Below are positions 1-10,620 of a stretch of 64,000 nucleotides of DNA, piece by piece. The notes beneath the pieces are model-generated. The model was not told the DNA's origin. It did no database searches and saw nothing but the letters and a program-made list of their open reading frames with translations. The DNA comes from Talpa occidentalis (taxonomy: Eukaryota; Chordata; Mammalia; Eulipotyphla; Talpidae). Made by a program: the position numbers and the translations under genes. Numbering within the stretch: position 1 is the first letter of the stretch; every line of letters begins with the position of its first letter. The stretch lies in assembly GCF_014898055.3 (NCBI RefSeq), contig NW_023605305.1, positions 116,510,234 through 116,574,233 on the forward strand, in the 5' to 3' direction.

Positions 1-57
1 TATATAGGGGTACAAGTAGATTTCTAAAAATTAAATCATGTTGGCAGTCATTCCTTA

Positions 58-104
58 GTTACACAGGTGCATCATTCATTGATTACACAGGTGCATTCAT
101 TAAC
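58..104. repeat. Imperfect tandem duplication in AT-rich left edge
   Basis: Two near-copies of a 21-24 bp unit beginning TTACACAGGTGCAT lie head to tail at about 59-82 and 83-103. They sit in a roughly 350-bp AT-richer stretch (1-350) that contrasts with the GC-rich DNA to its right. The stretch also holds CAAGATGGAGG near 326-336, a word common in mammalian LTRs. It could be the end of an old LTR cut by the window edge, but no family was recognised. Confidence 0.45.
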
Positions 105-350
105 AAGGGTGGGTACACAGTTATTTCATGGCTAGTTTGACCCCATCAGTGGCCTGCATTGCTCGGTTCTATTTTATGGCCAGTTAGACCCGTTACTCGG
201 CTCCGCTGTGGCTGGTCATCTGAGATAAGACCAGAGTGGGGTGGGGGTCATAAACCCTCTTTGGAATGCAGGCTATTTAGTCTCGAGTAAGCAAAACTTG
301 AAATACTGAGATGGCGGTGACACACAAGATGGAGGAAGTGGCTCAGTCTC

Positions 351-1975
351 ACAGGGGGCAGGGCCGGGAATGGGCCAGTCTTGGCGCTGCCTTGGCCGGA
401 GCCCCCTCACACGGCGGGAACGGGACCGTGCAGGTGGGGCCCCGGACCCCGGAATTTCCCTGCTGTAGCTCTGGGGAGGAAGTGCCCGCTCTAGAGGCCT
501 GGTCTGCGGCGTGTGCGTCCATGGATTTGCCGCCTGCGAGTCGCCCCTTCTCCAGCCGCCTAGGCCCTGCAGGAATGTTCCGCCATCGTTAGTGACGGGG
601 CGCCTCCCGCTTCCCACCTGGGGTGCCTTCTTTCCACGGATGGCAGACTTGATCTTTAAACAATATTAATTTTTTTAATAGCAATGCACGCGTGTGTGCA
701 GGAATCCGTGCAGTGCTGTTCACTATAGCTCCCTAGACGTGGAGTCTCCGGGCTGGAGGAGGCTCTGACACATCAGGCTTTGGCGCCTTCAAGGAGGCTC
801 ATAAGTAGGACCCAGCTTGGCTGCCTGACACCCCTGGGGTCCTTTCTACGCAGTGAAAATCAAGTATCAGACAAACCCTCCTGGTGCCAAAGGGGCAAGA
901 ATGGGGCAGCGGCTTGGAGAGTGTCCCCGGGCCGGGCCGGGCAGGCGGAGCTGCAGGCCCATGGCGCCCGCTACGAGCAGCCGGGGTCTGCAGCAGGGAG
1001 ACGGGCCTGCAGGAAACTATGGAAACAGCGGCTGGAAGCCTCGCCGGCTCGGAGTGGACCCGGAGCAGCTGGCACAGGACTCGGCGGCGTCAGGGGTGGG
1101 AGAAGAGGCAGGAGAAGAGGCTGGTTTGGGCCCAGCAAAGGGTGGGCGGCTGCGGGGCAGCGAGGCCGCGGAGGGTGCGCTGGGGCTCCCGAGGCAGGCG
1201 AGTGCCGGGAAGTTTTCTCAAAGGAAAGGACTTTACACATTTTTTGCCATTTTGCCACTTAACTGCGGAGAAAACGTCATTTGGTCTCGTTGTTCTTTCC
1301 TCTTTGGCTGGGAGGGGCCTGTGAGGGAACGGAAATTTCAAGCCGTGGCACTCACAGTCGGAGAGGACAGCGCGGGGGCTCATGCGGGGCGTCCTGCCAA
1401 GGGGCAGCGGCGGGCGGGGGCAGGACCCTCCACCACGTCCTGGGGGGGCAGCAGGGCTGTGGCCGCTCCCTGTGGCCGAGCCCCGCAGAGGGCAAGCCAG
1501 GGACGCGTCCTGGCCCGTGTCCCTGACGGCATGGGAAGGGCTGGCGGGTGCCGGCACGTTGGGGCGCCCGTACCCCAGGCCCCGGCCTCGTGCCGCCCTA
1601 TGCTCGTTAGGAAGCGCATGTCCGCTTCATGCGGGGGTTCGGTGTCCCTGTCAGGGAGCGGCGGCTTCCCGCCGAGCCGAATGAAAGAACAGGGAGTAGC
1701 AGAGGGGTCCGCGGGGCGTCCCTTCTCAGCCAGCCAGACGCCTGCGTGGGGATCCTGGCACCCAAGGATCCTGGCACCAAGACGCAAACTCACGTGCACA
1801 CCCCTCAGTCTCCACGCTTGTCTGAGCCCCGGGCGGCTCCCGGGCCGTTGCTCAGTGTCGACGGGCAGCAGCGTGCTGTCGGGAGCCTGGCGGGCCGGAG
1901 AATCGTGGGTCGGGGGTCGCTGGGAGGCGGGTGACCGCAGGGGCACCTTCCCTCCAGGGGGCCCCGGCCGGGCGT
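351..1975. other. GC-rich non-coding DNA, no gene seen
   Basis: This stretch is CpG-rich and open in several frames on both strands, with no recognisable protein domain. Overlapping frames of 100-370 codons on both strands are what low stop-codon frequency gives in GC-rich DNA. Around 685-760 the words resemble the 3' region of a sense-strand L1 (CACTATAGCT followed by AGACGTGG), but the match is too short to call. A 14-bp direct repeat (GGATCCTGGCACC) lies near 1750-1778. Confidence 0.5.
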
Positions 1976-1979
1976 GAGA

Positions 1980-2400
1980 GGCAGCAGCCATGGCCGGGAG
2001 CCCTGGCCCACCTGCCCGCGCCACGTCCGCCCGGGGCCACCTCCGGGACGGACTCGGGCGGGAGGCAGGAGCCGAGTCCTCGCGGCCTCCTCCAGGCGGG
2101 CTCAGCTTCTGCCCGCAGCTGCTGCCCAGCGCCGCCAGCCGGGTGTGCTGCCCAGAACCCCCTGCGGCTCGTGACCTGCGTGGGGGAGCAGGGAGGGCCC
2201 CCGCGCCTGGACCTGGTGCTCGTGCCGTCCCCGCCCAACGGCCGCGTGGCGTGCGCAGCCCGCAGCGTCCCTCAGCGGCTGCAGCCCGGGCGCGGGCGAG
2301 GGCCGGGGGTGGAGGCGGCGGGGTCGCGCCCGCGCTGCGTCCTTAACCCCGAGCTGGCGCCGACCGCATGGCCGCGGGAAGGACTCGGCGCCTGGACGAT
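1980..2400. promoter_or_regulatory. CpG-island-like segment
   Basis: CpG dinucleotides are dense and undepleted here, with repeated GC-box-like words, especially at 2020-2070 and 2280-2345. In mammals such stretches are usually unmethylated promoters or enhancers. No TATA box or clear first exon was identified. A + strand ATG frame (1931-2428) crosses it, but its product resembles no family I recognise. Hypermutable CpGs remaining in place suggest germline hypomethylation or recent GC-biased conversion. Confidence 0.4.
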
Positions 2401-2484
2401 GCTGGGTGACGTGTTCTCCCCAAGTTAACGGGCAGAAACCAGCGGGCTGAGAAAGGGACGGCCAGGACTCACTATGAGCTCCCC

Positions 2485-2700
2485 CACTTGCACTCACGCG
2501 GGGTCACTGCCTTCTCTTTTCCTCTCAGAATCGCCATTTCTGCAGAGAGGAATGCGCAGAGCTCCGGGAGCCTCAATTGGAATTGTATATAGTTGTTTTT
2601 TTTGCCATTTGCTTCCAGACAGAAGTTTTAATTTTTCAAACTAGAACAAAACTAGACAGAAGCGGCGGAGCCGGGACATTTGCATCTTATTACCCATCGG
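2485..2700. promoter_or_regulatory. Candidate conserved non-coding element (AT-rich island)
   Basis: The base composition drops abruptly to AT-rich between two CpG-rich flanks. The block contains CAATTGGAATTG, runs of T, TTTTAATTTTTC and ATTTGCAT (octamer-like, near 2680-2687). No transposon family is recognised. Such islands in a GC-rich mammalian gene desert are often enhancers under constraint. Conservation is inferred from composition only. Confidence 0.35.
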
Positions 2701-3734
2701 GGAGCCAGGCTTCGCCCAGCCGAGCCCCGCGGGGAGGTCTAGGCCTGCCAGGCTCCAGCCCCACGCGTGTGGCTCGTTCTCCTCTCACTCCCGCAGGCTT
2801 TAGTGGCCAGTGCATGCAGCACCTGGGGGTCCCCGCCCCCCCTCCGTCCACTGCCATGGCCGCCCGGGCGGTGCGGGCGGGGCCCAGTGTGTGGAGCCAA
2901 GGCGGCAGGTCTGGGTGGAAGTGCCGGGGCTGCTGCTGTCGGGGTTGGTGCCCACACCTGTCCCCGGGGGGGGGGGCTTTGCGCGAGAGCCTCTCAGGGA
3001 GCAGCGGGCGCTGGGCCAGAACCCCACCGCCCTCCCGCTCCGTGTCAGCCGCGCCCGACTTCTCTCTCCCTGCTTGGGCCTCGCCGTGTGTGACGCGCCA
3101 CGGCGTGCTGGCTGCAGGGGCCACTCGTCCTGGCGTCTGCTGCCCTGTGCGTGCGCAGACCCCGCGGCCACCCCACTGCCAGGCGCTGGCACGGGCTCCT
3201 CCCCTGCTGCTCCTAGGGCCCCGCTGCTCCAGGCATGTGGGGGGTCTCACGGGGGGCCTGTGGGGACGGCGCCGCTCTGCTGGGGTGAACGCACGGCCAC
3301 CAGCCAGCTCCCCGGCGGCTACGGGTTCCTTCGCGCCATTCCCTGCCGTCACCGGCTGCTCTTGTTCTTCGCACACCGGCCTTTCATGGATCTGCGTTTC
3401 CTGAATTAATGATGACATCGACTTGTTCCGTGAAGGAATTGATCGTTCGGGATCCTTGTTGGGCAGCGCCTGTGCATCCATGTTCCTATTGATTTTCCGT
3501 TCTAAGGTATTCTGCCCCCGTGCTCATCGGATAGTCTCCCACGCGGCGGCTCGACTTTCCACGCTTCTGCTTCTTGCCTGGAGGAGAGAAGTTCTTACCT
3601 TTGAAATAGTCCTTTATGGGAAATCTTTCTCTCCCCACGGGGTCATCAAGTGAGTCTCCTGTGAGGTCGTCTAAGGCCGCCCGGTTTTACCTTTAGGTCG
3701 TTTCTGGCAGGACTTAAGCACGGGGCTCCCAGTG
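2701..3734. other. GC-rich non-coding DNA
   Basis: No gene or repeat family is recognised. The first 650 bases are CpG-rich with a G9 run near 2969. From about 3370 to 3660 the composition becomes more balanced, with T-rich words that could be a decayed antisense LINE, but no diagnostic LINE word was found. Confidence 0.4.
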
Positions 3735-3872
3735 GTGCTCCCCCATGGATGCCCCCCCGGCGGTGCTCCCCCAGCAGTGCTCCCACCCAGCACGGGGCCC
3801 TGGGGGCCTGGCTCCCACCCCCTGTGCTGCCAGCCCCTGTGCTGCCAGCCCCTGAGGTCTGCGCCCTTTCAC
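3735..3872. repeat. Short imperfect minisatellite (CGGTGCTCCC / CTGTGCTGCCAGCC units)
   Basis: Three copies of a GTGCTCCC-containing unit are followed by two exact copies of CCTGTGCTGCCAGCC. Both unit types are degenerate. The array is low-complexity GC-rich DNA with no evidence of function. Confidence 0.55.
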
Positions 3873-4104
3873 CCCCTTGTGTTTCACGTTGCCCATCAGC
3901 CCCCTCAGCTCTGCCCGGTGCTGAATGCAGCGCCGCAGTCCTCGCTGTGATGCCACGGGAGGTCAGGAAGCTCGCAGAGGGCGTCTCCAGCTTGTCCTTT
4001 GAACAGCGTCCTGGCGGCCGCCCCTTGGCTCTCTCGCACCTTAGGGTCAGCCTGCACGTGCTCCGTCTCTCCCCACACGCCTCTCGCTGCTCCCCCCTTT
4101 CTCT

Positions 4105-4177
4105 CATGCACACGTGTGCACACACATACATGCATACACGCTCACACGTGCACACAGACGCGCGCATACACCCTCCG
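4105..4177. repeat. Imperfect (CA)n/(TG)n alternating purine-pyrimidine tract
   Basis: Interrupted CA dinucleotides alternate with CG and TA steps (CACACGTGTGCACACACATACATGC and similar), followed by GACGCGCGCATACAC. Alternating purine-pyrimidine tracts of this kind can form Z-DNA and are length-polymorphic. Confidence 0.7.
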
Positions 4178-4734
4178 CAAAGTCAGCTAAAACTTTGAAA
4201 TCAGCGAAGGCAGCAACGCGCTGCAGGGGGTCAGAGGCGCCTGAACCCCGCGGGGCAAGCTGAGCCTCGGCCCCCGCCTGGCGCTCACTGCCGCCTCCCC
4301 AGGGTCAGTGCCCTGTGCTGCGTCTCAGCCCGGCCGCTCCCAGGCGCAGCGGCCTCGCATGCACCCGAGGACCCCCAGCGCCTCCGCCAGCGAGGCCAAG
4401 CCGCCTCCGTCCTGCGGGTGCAGCGTGGGGCCTGGACGCCGGCAGCCGAGCGAGGAGGGCACGTTTCTTGGCCACAGCTTGAGGCCCTTCGGCCCCTGCG
4501 TTGGTGTCGGGCCTGCGAGCCCCACACGTGACCTCCTTCTGCCCTTGAACACTGGGGTGGGTTTGGAGCCAGATTCACAGGTGAGCAAACTGCTGCCTCC
4601 ACGCGGCAGGATGAAGACGGTCTCGAGGGCTGAGCCTGGCGTGGAGCCTGGCCCAGAGCTGGGCAGGGGCTGTCCCCCGACGCCCGTGGGGGCCCCACTC
4701 ATCAGCGTCCTCACAAGCACATTCTCCTTTCTCT

Positions 4735-4885
4735 GGCTACAGCTTACGGAGCTCGGCCTCAGGCTGGCAGTGATCTTGAGAAGCGTGGATGTGCGCTTAA
4801 TTGCAGGTCTCCCGTCTCTTGTCCAGAGTGTCTGGGAAATACTGAATTAATTGATCCCAGAAGCCCAGTAATGGGAGAGGAGTGA
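4735..4885. promoter_or_regulatory. Candidate regulatory element with homeodomain words
   Basis: A sharp AT-richer block carries the palindrome AATTAATT at 4845-4852 and a second TTAATTGC word near 4798-4804, both typical homeodomain cores. Flanks are GC-rich and no repeat family is recognised. Enhancer function is inferred from motif content and composition. Confidence 0.33.
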
Positions 4886-4889
4886 TTTC

Positions 4890-5470
4890 TTGTCTGCTCA
4901 GCTGCACACCGACCACAGAGGCTCGGAGCTGGCCGTCCCGTCCCCCCCCTCTGGGCCTTGCCGCTGGCTCTCTGGGCTCTGCAGGAGGCAGGACCCGCAG
5001 CACGGCTGCCCTGGCAAGCCACACCCAGCAGGATGAGTGGACACGGAGGGCTGTGCCCGCCCCCGAATGTCCTTCACTTCTCTGCATGACATTGGCTCCC
5101 CAGAGTACCCTTCTTTGCCAGATCCCCCCACCGGAAGCGCATGTCCTTCCCCTGCCGCCCCCTCCTGGGTCAGCGGGACCTTTGCAGAGTGGACGCTCCC
5201 TTGGCCGTGGGCCCTCTGCAGCCTCTTGTGCGGGACGTCCCGAGGTGGGGCTCGGGGAGAGACTCTGGGCTTTTCATCCCAACCCACGGCTCAGGCGCTT
5301 GGGGGTTCTCCTCGAGTGAGGGTACCGGGGCCATGCTGCAGGCGAGGAGCCCATCAGAGCTTCGCCCTCCCGCTGACGCTCTCTGCCCAGGGAAATCGCT
5401 CTTCTCTGTTGCTATAACGTGTGCGGGCATCCCATAAAAGCAAGGCTTAGTCTCCTGGCACTTGGCAGCC
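4890..5470. other. GC-rich unique DNA without a recognised gene
   Basis: Open frames exist on both strands but none shows a domain, a coding-like exon with splice sites, or similarity to a family I know. Confidence 0.4.
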
Positions 5471-5592
5471 TGTTGGGTGGCCCCGGGGCCCGGGGGACGC
5501 CAGGCGTGTGTGTTGGGTGGCCCAGGCTCCGGGGGACGCTGGGCGTGTGTGTTGGGTGGGCCCAGGCCCCGGGGGACACCGGGTGTGTGTGG
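5471..5592. repeat. Three-copy ~39-bp minisatellite
   Basis: Units begin TGTTGGGTGG at about 5471, 5511 and 5549. Each continues through CCCAGGCYCCGGGGGAC and ends GGCGTGTGTG. The copies differ by a few substitutions and one-base indels, as in a GC-rich variable-number tandem repeat. Confidence 0.75.
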
Positions 5593-6910
5593 ACTCCATG
5601 AGCGAGCGTGACCTGGGACCAGGCACTGGCCCAGTTTCCTGGGGGTTCTGCTCTGCCCAGGGCTCGGGCCTGTGCGCTTGGTGGTGTGAACGGCACAGAT
5701 CTCGTGGGTGTTTAGCACGAGCAGGGAGTTGATTTAATGGAAACGTCCTGGTGCATGGCCGGTGCAGGTAATCCTCGGAGACCTGACGTTATCTGTGCGG
5801 ATCGCCGTCCAGAGGGAATGTCCGTGGCCGCCCGCCAGTCCCTTTCGCCGCTGAGGCCGCAGCCGTGACCAGGCTCGGCGGCTGCCCTCTGCCCGGCGGG
5901 TCCGCGGCGGCAGCAGCTCTTGCTGGGGCTCCAGAGCTCAGCATCGCGAGGAACAGCTTGGCGAGAAGACGCCCTGTTCCGAGGCGCGCTGTGCAGGCTC
6001 AGCCCAGGCTGGCTGTGTGCTGATCTGGAAAGCGCTGTTCCTGCTCCTCAGACCTCCCTCCAGAAAGAGAATGTTCTGACTCGGTGCCGGGGCCTGGGGT
6101 GGAAGAACCTGGTCGCTCTTAGCTTATCTCAGCCTCCCTGTTCCTGCCGGCAGGGAAGAGTCAGGGGATCTGTGGGTGGGGACAGCCCCCAGGGGACACG
6201 CAGCTCCTTCTGGACACGGGTGCTCTGGCTGCCTTGGGTTTGGGCGGGTGGAGAGGGAAGGGAGCAGGGGACCGAGGCCTGGCCTTGGCTGTGCCGCATG
6301 TGCCGGGTGAGCTGGCTTCCTGGTGTGGGCGGCACTCTGGCTGCTGCCCCGCAGGATTGCAGTGAGGGAGGACCCAGTGGACAGGCCCCAGGAGAGGACG
6401 CCGCCCGCCCGCCCGCCTGCAGCGCCTGCCTGTGCCCAGCTCGGCATGGGAGGCCTCAGGGAGGACATGTGGCTGTCGGGCTCTGCACCCCGCTGGCTGC
6501 GAGTGGGGCAGTGGGCTGGCTCCCGCGTCCCCACGAGCTGACCCGGCCCGTCTCGGCCAGGACGGTCCACCACCATGGCCTTGGCTCATACAGCTCAGCC
6601 GACATCAGTGGTCCCGGGTTTACAGCCAGTGATCATTTGACATCGAGGGTTCGAGTTACAGCAACGGCCCCTGAACAGGGTCAGTCAGTCCTGGGATGTC
6701 TCTCAGCTCCCCCGGGCTCCACAGCCGTTACTTGGGCATCGCCCTCTTAAAGGAATAACCCGCGAGAAGCGCCCGACGGGGGCCAGGCCTGGGAGGTCAC
6801 CGTGCCCGGCCTCTGCCCCAGCGTCTTCAGCGCCTCCCACAGCCTTGGCTGCCGCCCGTGAGAACTGACAACAGCGCGTCAGCCCTGCCTCGAGGCCCCC
6901 GCGGCGCGAT
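5593..6910. other. GC-rich unique DNA without a recognised gene
   Basis: No repeat family, RNA gene or coding exon is recognised. A + strand ATG-less frame of about 270 codons (5920-6750) is compositional. Nothing in its translation suggests a fold or motif. Confidence 0.4.
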
Positions 6911-6914
6911 CGTG

Positions 6915-6946
6915 GAGCGTGATGACGTAGGAGCGTGATTACGTAG
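6915..6946. promoter_or_regulatory. Tandem 16-bp duplication carrying two CRE/bZIP-like cores
   Basis: The unit GAGCGTGATGACGTAG (6915-6930) is followed immediately by GAGCGTGATTACGTAG (6931-6946), differing at one base. The first contains TGACGTAG, a CREB/ATF-like core. The second contains TTACGTAG, a PAR-bZIP/C-EBP-like core. Binding is inferred from the motifs only. Confidence 0.45.
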
Positions 6947-7311
6947 GCAGCGCGAAGCTGGCACAGGGCTTCTAAGGTTAGCGGTGGGTGTTATTACAAT
7001 TATCTTCCCTCCTGGGACGCGAGGCTGCCTCTTACCCCTCAGGGGTGCTGGTCTGGCTCCCCAAGGACCGTCCCCTCCTCTCCCTGCACTCCAGTCCACC
7101 CGCCTGCTGCGGGGGCCCCTCTTGCTGATGTCCGGGTTTGCGAAAAGCGTCGTCTTCTGCTGAACGGAGGCTCATCTGCCCGACAGGATGGAGGCGGAGG
7201 TGTCGGGTGTGCGTCTCTGAGGCTGGGGGTGTGAGTGCCCGTGAGTGACCCCTGGTGACGTCCCTTTAATGTCCAGCGTTATCCAGTGGCCTCCTCCGTG
7301 CTCCTCAGTGC

Positions 7312-7372
7312 AGTATGCACACACGCACACACTCATGCATGCACACTCACGTGCGTGCGCCCCCACACACAA
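7312..7372. repeat. Imperfect (CA)n tract
   Basis: CACACGCACACAC, a short CATGCATGCACAC stretch and CCCCACACACAAGG form an interrupted dinucleotide microsatellite. Confidence 0.7.
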
Positions 7373-7374
7373 GG

Positions 7375-7745
7375 AAACAAAACAAAAAGTGCCCGATCAG
7401 CAAGAACTATTTTCCCCACGCATTTTTAAAAACTTTGGGTAAACCAAAAAATCACATCTGACACAAAGTTTAGGTGCAAAAACCTTTTCAAATACTCTCC
7501 CAGGACGTTGAAGGATCCCTTCGTGCGCGAAATCTGAAGTGGGTGACGATTCCTAACTCAGGGGTGATTTGCTTGTATGTTATTTTCAAATATAATTGAA
7601 GCCTGAAAAGCACCCAACATTAGCTCTTCTGTCGGATCCAGATAAATCACCTGGTTGTTACGCCTCAGCTAATGTGCTTTTAAAAATCAATTGGTATTTA
7701 ATTTAAGCAAACGTGCTCTTGAAAATGGTAATGAAAATCGGTGCT
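7375..7745. promoter_or_regulatory. Candidate conserved non-coding element, left block
   Basis: About 370 bases of AT-rich, low-CpG, non-repetitive sequence abut a CpG-island-like segment. It contains many homeodomain and POU-like words (ATATAATTG, CAATTGGTATTTAATTTAAG, AATCAATTGG, TAATGAAAATC) and AGATAAATCAC near 7639. No transposon family was recognised and no open frame is informative. Together with 7.76-8.06 and 8.06-8.33 kb it forms a composite that looks like a developmental enhancer or distal promoter. Confidence 0.42.
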
Positions 7746-7759
7746 GAGAGTGCTCCTCG

Positions 7760-8060
7760 GAAGCCTCGCTCCCCCCTCCCGTGGCCGCGGGGCCTGGGCC
7801 TGGGCTGCAGGGAGCGGCGTCCCCGGTCACTCTGGAGGACGGCGCGCCCTCGGCCGGGAGACCCCCGGGCATCTGCTCCTGCTCCCGTGGGGGTGGCCCC
7901 GCCAGCCCGGGCGCGCGCCGACCCCTGGCTTGTCCGGCCGGTGCCCTCCCGGCGGTGTCGGCCGAGTCCGGCGCCCAGCGCTCACTCAGCCACCACGGGC
8001 CGCCGCGCGGTGCTCGGGGAGGAAGTCGCTGCCTGTGCAGCCTCACGCTGGCAGCGCGCG
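7760..8060. promoter_or_regulatory. CpG-island-like segment between two AT-rich blocks
   Basis: Dense CpGs (GGCCGCGGGGCC, GGCGCGCCC, CCCGGGCGCGCGCC, GGGCCGCCGCGCGG) occur over 300 bases, with sharp edges against AT-rich flanks on both sides. Mammalian promoters and orphan CpG islands have this form. No initiator or exon could be assigned. Confidence 0.42.
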
Positions 8061-8335
8061 ACAGCTTCATTAACGAAAGCAGGATAATTGGGAGACCTCC
8101 ACTCCGTCTCAGAGTGAACATCTGGTTTGGAACATTTGTAATTTTTTTTCTTTCTTTTTCTTTTTTTCGGCTTCCCATGAGAACCTCCCATTCAATACCA
8201 AGATGGGGGTATAATTGAGACCTTCCCTGCTGACAGTGTAACTGCCTTTCACGGCGAAGGCACAAATAATTACTTATAAAGCAGCAGGTGGTCTGCTTAA
8301 AAAATCCTCATCGAAGTTCTAGGTATTTTTAGACG
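8061..8335. promoter_or_regulatory. Candidate conserved non-coding element, right block
   Basis: This AT-rich block contains TTCATTAACGAAAG, GGATAATTGG, GGTATAATTGAG, CACAAATAATTACTTATAAAG and TTTAAAAAATCC. A pyrimidine tract of T and TTTC units lies at about 8140-8168. Repeated ATAATT words match homeodomain cores and TTATAAAG is TATA-like. It is non-repetitive by eye, and constraint is an inference. Confidence 0.42.
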
Positions 8336-9685
8336 TCCCTTGTGGAGCCTTTGTCCTGTGCGGGCCGACAGCCACTCTCAGGCGCCGGCTCGGCAGCTGC
8401 TTCTACAGGTGCCTCGGCCTGCTCTCTCCCCTCGCGGGCTGCTCTCGTCCTTGTCCCCAGTCTCTGCATCCGAAGGACACAGTGACGTGTCTTATTCCTA
8501 CAGTCCTTGCAGCCCAGGGCCCGCCGTGGGCTCACTGCCCGCTGTGCTGCTCACAGGGGTCTGTTGGAGAAGAGGCCGGGGCTTGGGGCTCAGGGGAGCA
8601 CGGTGGGCTCCAGTGCGGCCCCCCGGCCGTGTCCCCAGCGGGGCTAAGTGCCCACTGGGCCTGGCCAGCCTTGCTTTCTCTGCCCTGCCCTCTCGAAAAG
8701 TCTCCAGATGGTCGGTGAGAAGAGACACTGGCATGACGAGGGTGATGTCATGGCTTGTGAGCACGACCTGGTGATTTCAGTGGAAGGACCTTCATCCAAA
8801 GGGCACGGGGACATGGACAGCCACTGGTGGGGACGCAGGAGCCAAGGCCTCGTCTGCCTCCCTGGGGCAAAGTCCTGAGCAGGTGGAAACTGCGGCATGG
8901 GTGGGTGCTGCCTGGCTCGACCTACGTGTCCAGAGCCTGGGCTCAGTGGGCGAGACCTCAGGAAGCCCTGGCCAGGCAGGGCTGTCTCCGCAGGCCCCTC
9001 CCCTGAATCCTCGAAGGAGAGGCGGCTCTTGGGCTGACAGTTCCATGTTTCAAGGCTGGTGCTGCGCCCCTCGACGACAGGGCTCTCAGAGGAAGGCGTT
9101 CGGGTGCCCCTGGGGCTGGCAGCGCAAGCTGTGAAGGACCCTGCCTAGCGGCGTTTCCCCGAGCTCGCAGGATGGCCGAGCTTCCGGAACTCCTAAAGGC
9201 AGGCCCCTGGCAAAGGACACGCTCCAGCGCAGTCTTGAGAGACGTTCTGGCGGTGTCAGGAGCCCCAGTTTGCTGACACCGAGGGCCCAACTGTCCCGAT
9301 GAAACGGTGAGAGCCAAAGCGGGGCCTGAGGTGATGCCTGAATCAAGTCTCTTCACGTCTTGCCCGCGTCCCTGTTGTGCCATGTCCTTCTGTGTCCGGA
9401 GCCCCGTGTGCCGGGTTGGGGTGTTCGTGGGCGGGGCGCCGTGTCCTGGCAGACACACCTGCAAGTGCCTTCTCTGTTCCCGCCACACGCCGTGGCGAGT
9501 CTCGGGCCAGAATTGTGTGGCCCCACCCGCCCGTGGGCAGTGGCGGGCAGCGGTGGGTCAGCCTGGCCGGGGGTCCCTGATCTGCACCCGTGGGGGAGGT
9601 GCTGGACATGGGGGCGCTGCTGAATCAGGGGTTGGGGGGCTGGACATGGGAATAAGCGAGTGTGGCCGGCGCCTTTGCTAGTTGG
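8336..9685. other. GC-rich unique DNA without a recognised gene
   Basis: No gene, RNA or known repeat is recognised. Frames of up to 176 codons occur on both strands with no domain. A segment near 8700-8880 is GC-moderate but not identifiable. Confidence 0.4.
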
Positions 9686-9689
9686 GAGG

Positions 9690-10145
9690 AGTTTCCTATA
9701 TTCTGTGCTCTTCAGAGGCGCTGCTTCTCGCTAGGAACAAGCGTTTATCCTGGAAACCAATTAAGGTAACGCCGGCCTCTGCGCACAGGCCCCAAGCTAG
9801 TTCCCGGCCCATTGGGGCCGCGGCCTGCGAGGGTCCTGCCAGCTCAGGGGCCGAAGAGCCCACAGAGCAGATCTGTGACCCCAACGCGGAGCCAAAGCTG
9901 CAAGCTGGTTTCCCACAAAAAGCCAAACCAGTATTTCAAAGAAGTGGTAAGAGAACGAACGGTTCGGTCGCATTTCAGAGTGATCATAAATCACACAAGA
10001 CCATCTTACTTTCAATATTTTATGATTTCTTTTTTAACATTTTTAAATTTGTTACTCTTACACTATCACATAATCAAATTTTATTGAGTTATCATTCTTA
10101 AGATTTAAACATTTAGATGTACCGAAACATTTAAAATACTTTGTG
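9690..10145. promoter_or_regulatory. Candidate conserved non-coding element
   Basis: Composition shifts gradually to strongly AT-rich, ending in T-rich and ATTT-rich sequence at 10000-10140. Words include GGAAACCAATTAAGG near 9750, AGTGATCATAAATCAC and ACATTTAAAATAC. It stops abruptly at a CpG-rich flank near 10145. No LINE or SINE diagnostic words were found. Confidence 0.36.
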
Positions 10146-10374
10146 ACGGGCGTGTGAGAGGGTAGTCCCGGTCGGCGCGCGCTGGCAGGGCCGGCGTGGA
10201 GGAGCTGCCCATCTGTGGCCCGGCCCCTCGGGGCCGCCCCACCTGAGGCTGACACGCAGAGAGGGGAGGGGGCTGCTGACGCCACGGGCTGAAGGTGACG
10301 TCTGTTACTTCGGATACCCAGAGACCTTGGCCCTGGGGTGAGAGGCCGCGCTCCTAACATAGCAGTAGCTGTTT

Positions 10375-10620
10375 CTGAATGCGCTAGAGGTCAGGCACTG
10401 CTTTGCACGTGTCCATTACCCCTTTATTTACAAAAGTGTCCTGACAGGTCAGTAGCAGCGTTGTGCTCATTTTGGGGGGACTGAGAGCTGGAGAGGGAAA
10501 GTGGCTCGCGGCGGAGAGTGCGGAGATCAGGCCCACGCAAGCCAGCGCCTGGCTCCAAAGCCGGACTGGACCCCTCAGCGCCTCGCTGCGTCCAGTCGTC
10601 CTGGACCAGAGACCGAACAT
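10375..10620 (-). mobile_element. MIR SINE fragment (antisense)
   Basis: Read on the + strand, the sequence follows the reverse complement of the MIR core. AGGCACTGCTTTGCACGTGT is followed by CATTACCCCTTTATTTAC, then CTCATTTTGGGGGGACTGAG and GAGGGAAAGTGGCTCG. These match the well-known MIR words around CTGAGG, AGAGAG and the core. MIR is an ancient tRNA-derived SINE shared by mammals, here heavily decayed. Confidence 0.62.

Noticed and set aside
685..800. Sense-strand L1 3' fragment
   Set aside because: One short run of L1-like words without supporting context; not enough to call.
853..1977. 374-codon + strand open frame near the left end
   Set aside because: It lies in CpG-rich DNA, overlaps large frames on the opposite strand, shows no domain, and has the Gly/Arg/Ala/Pro composition of translated GC-rich DNA.
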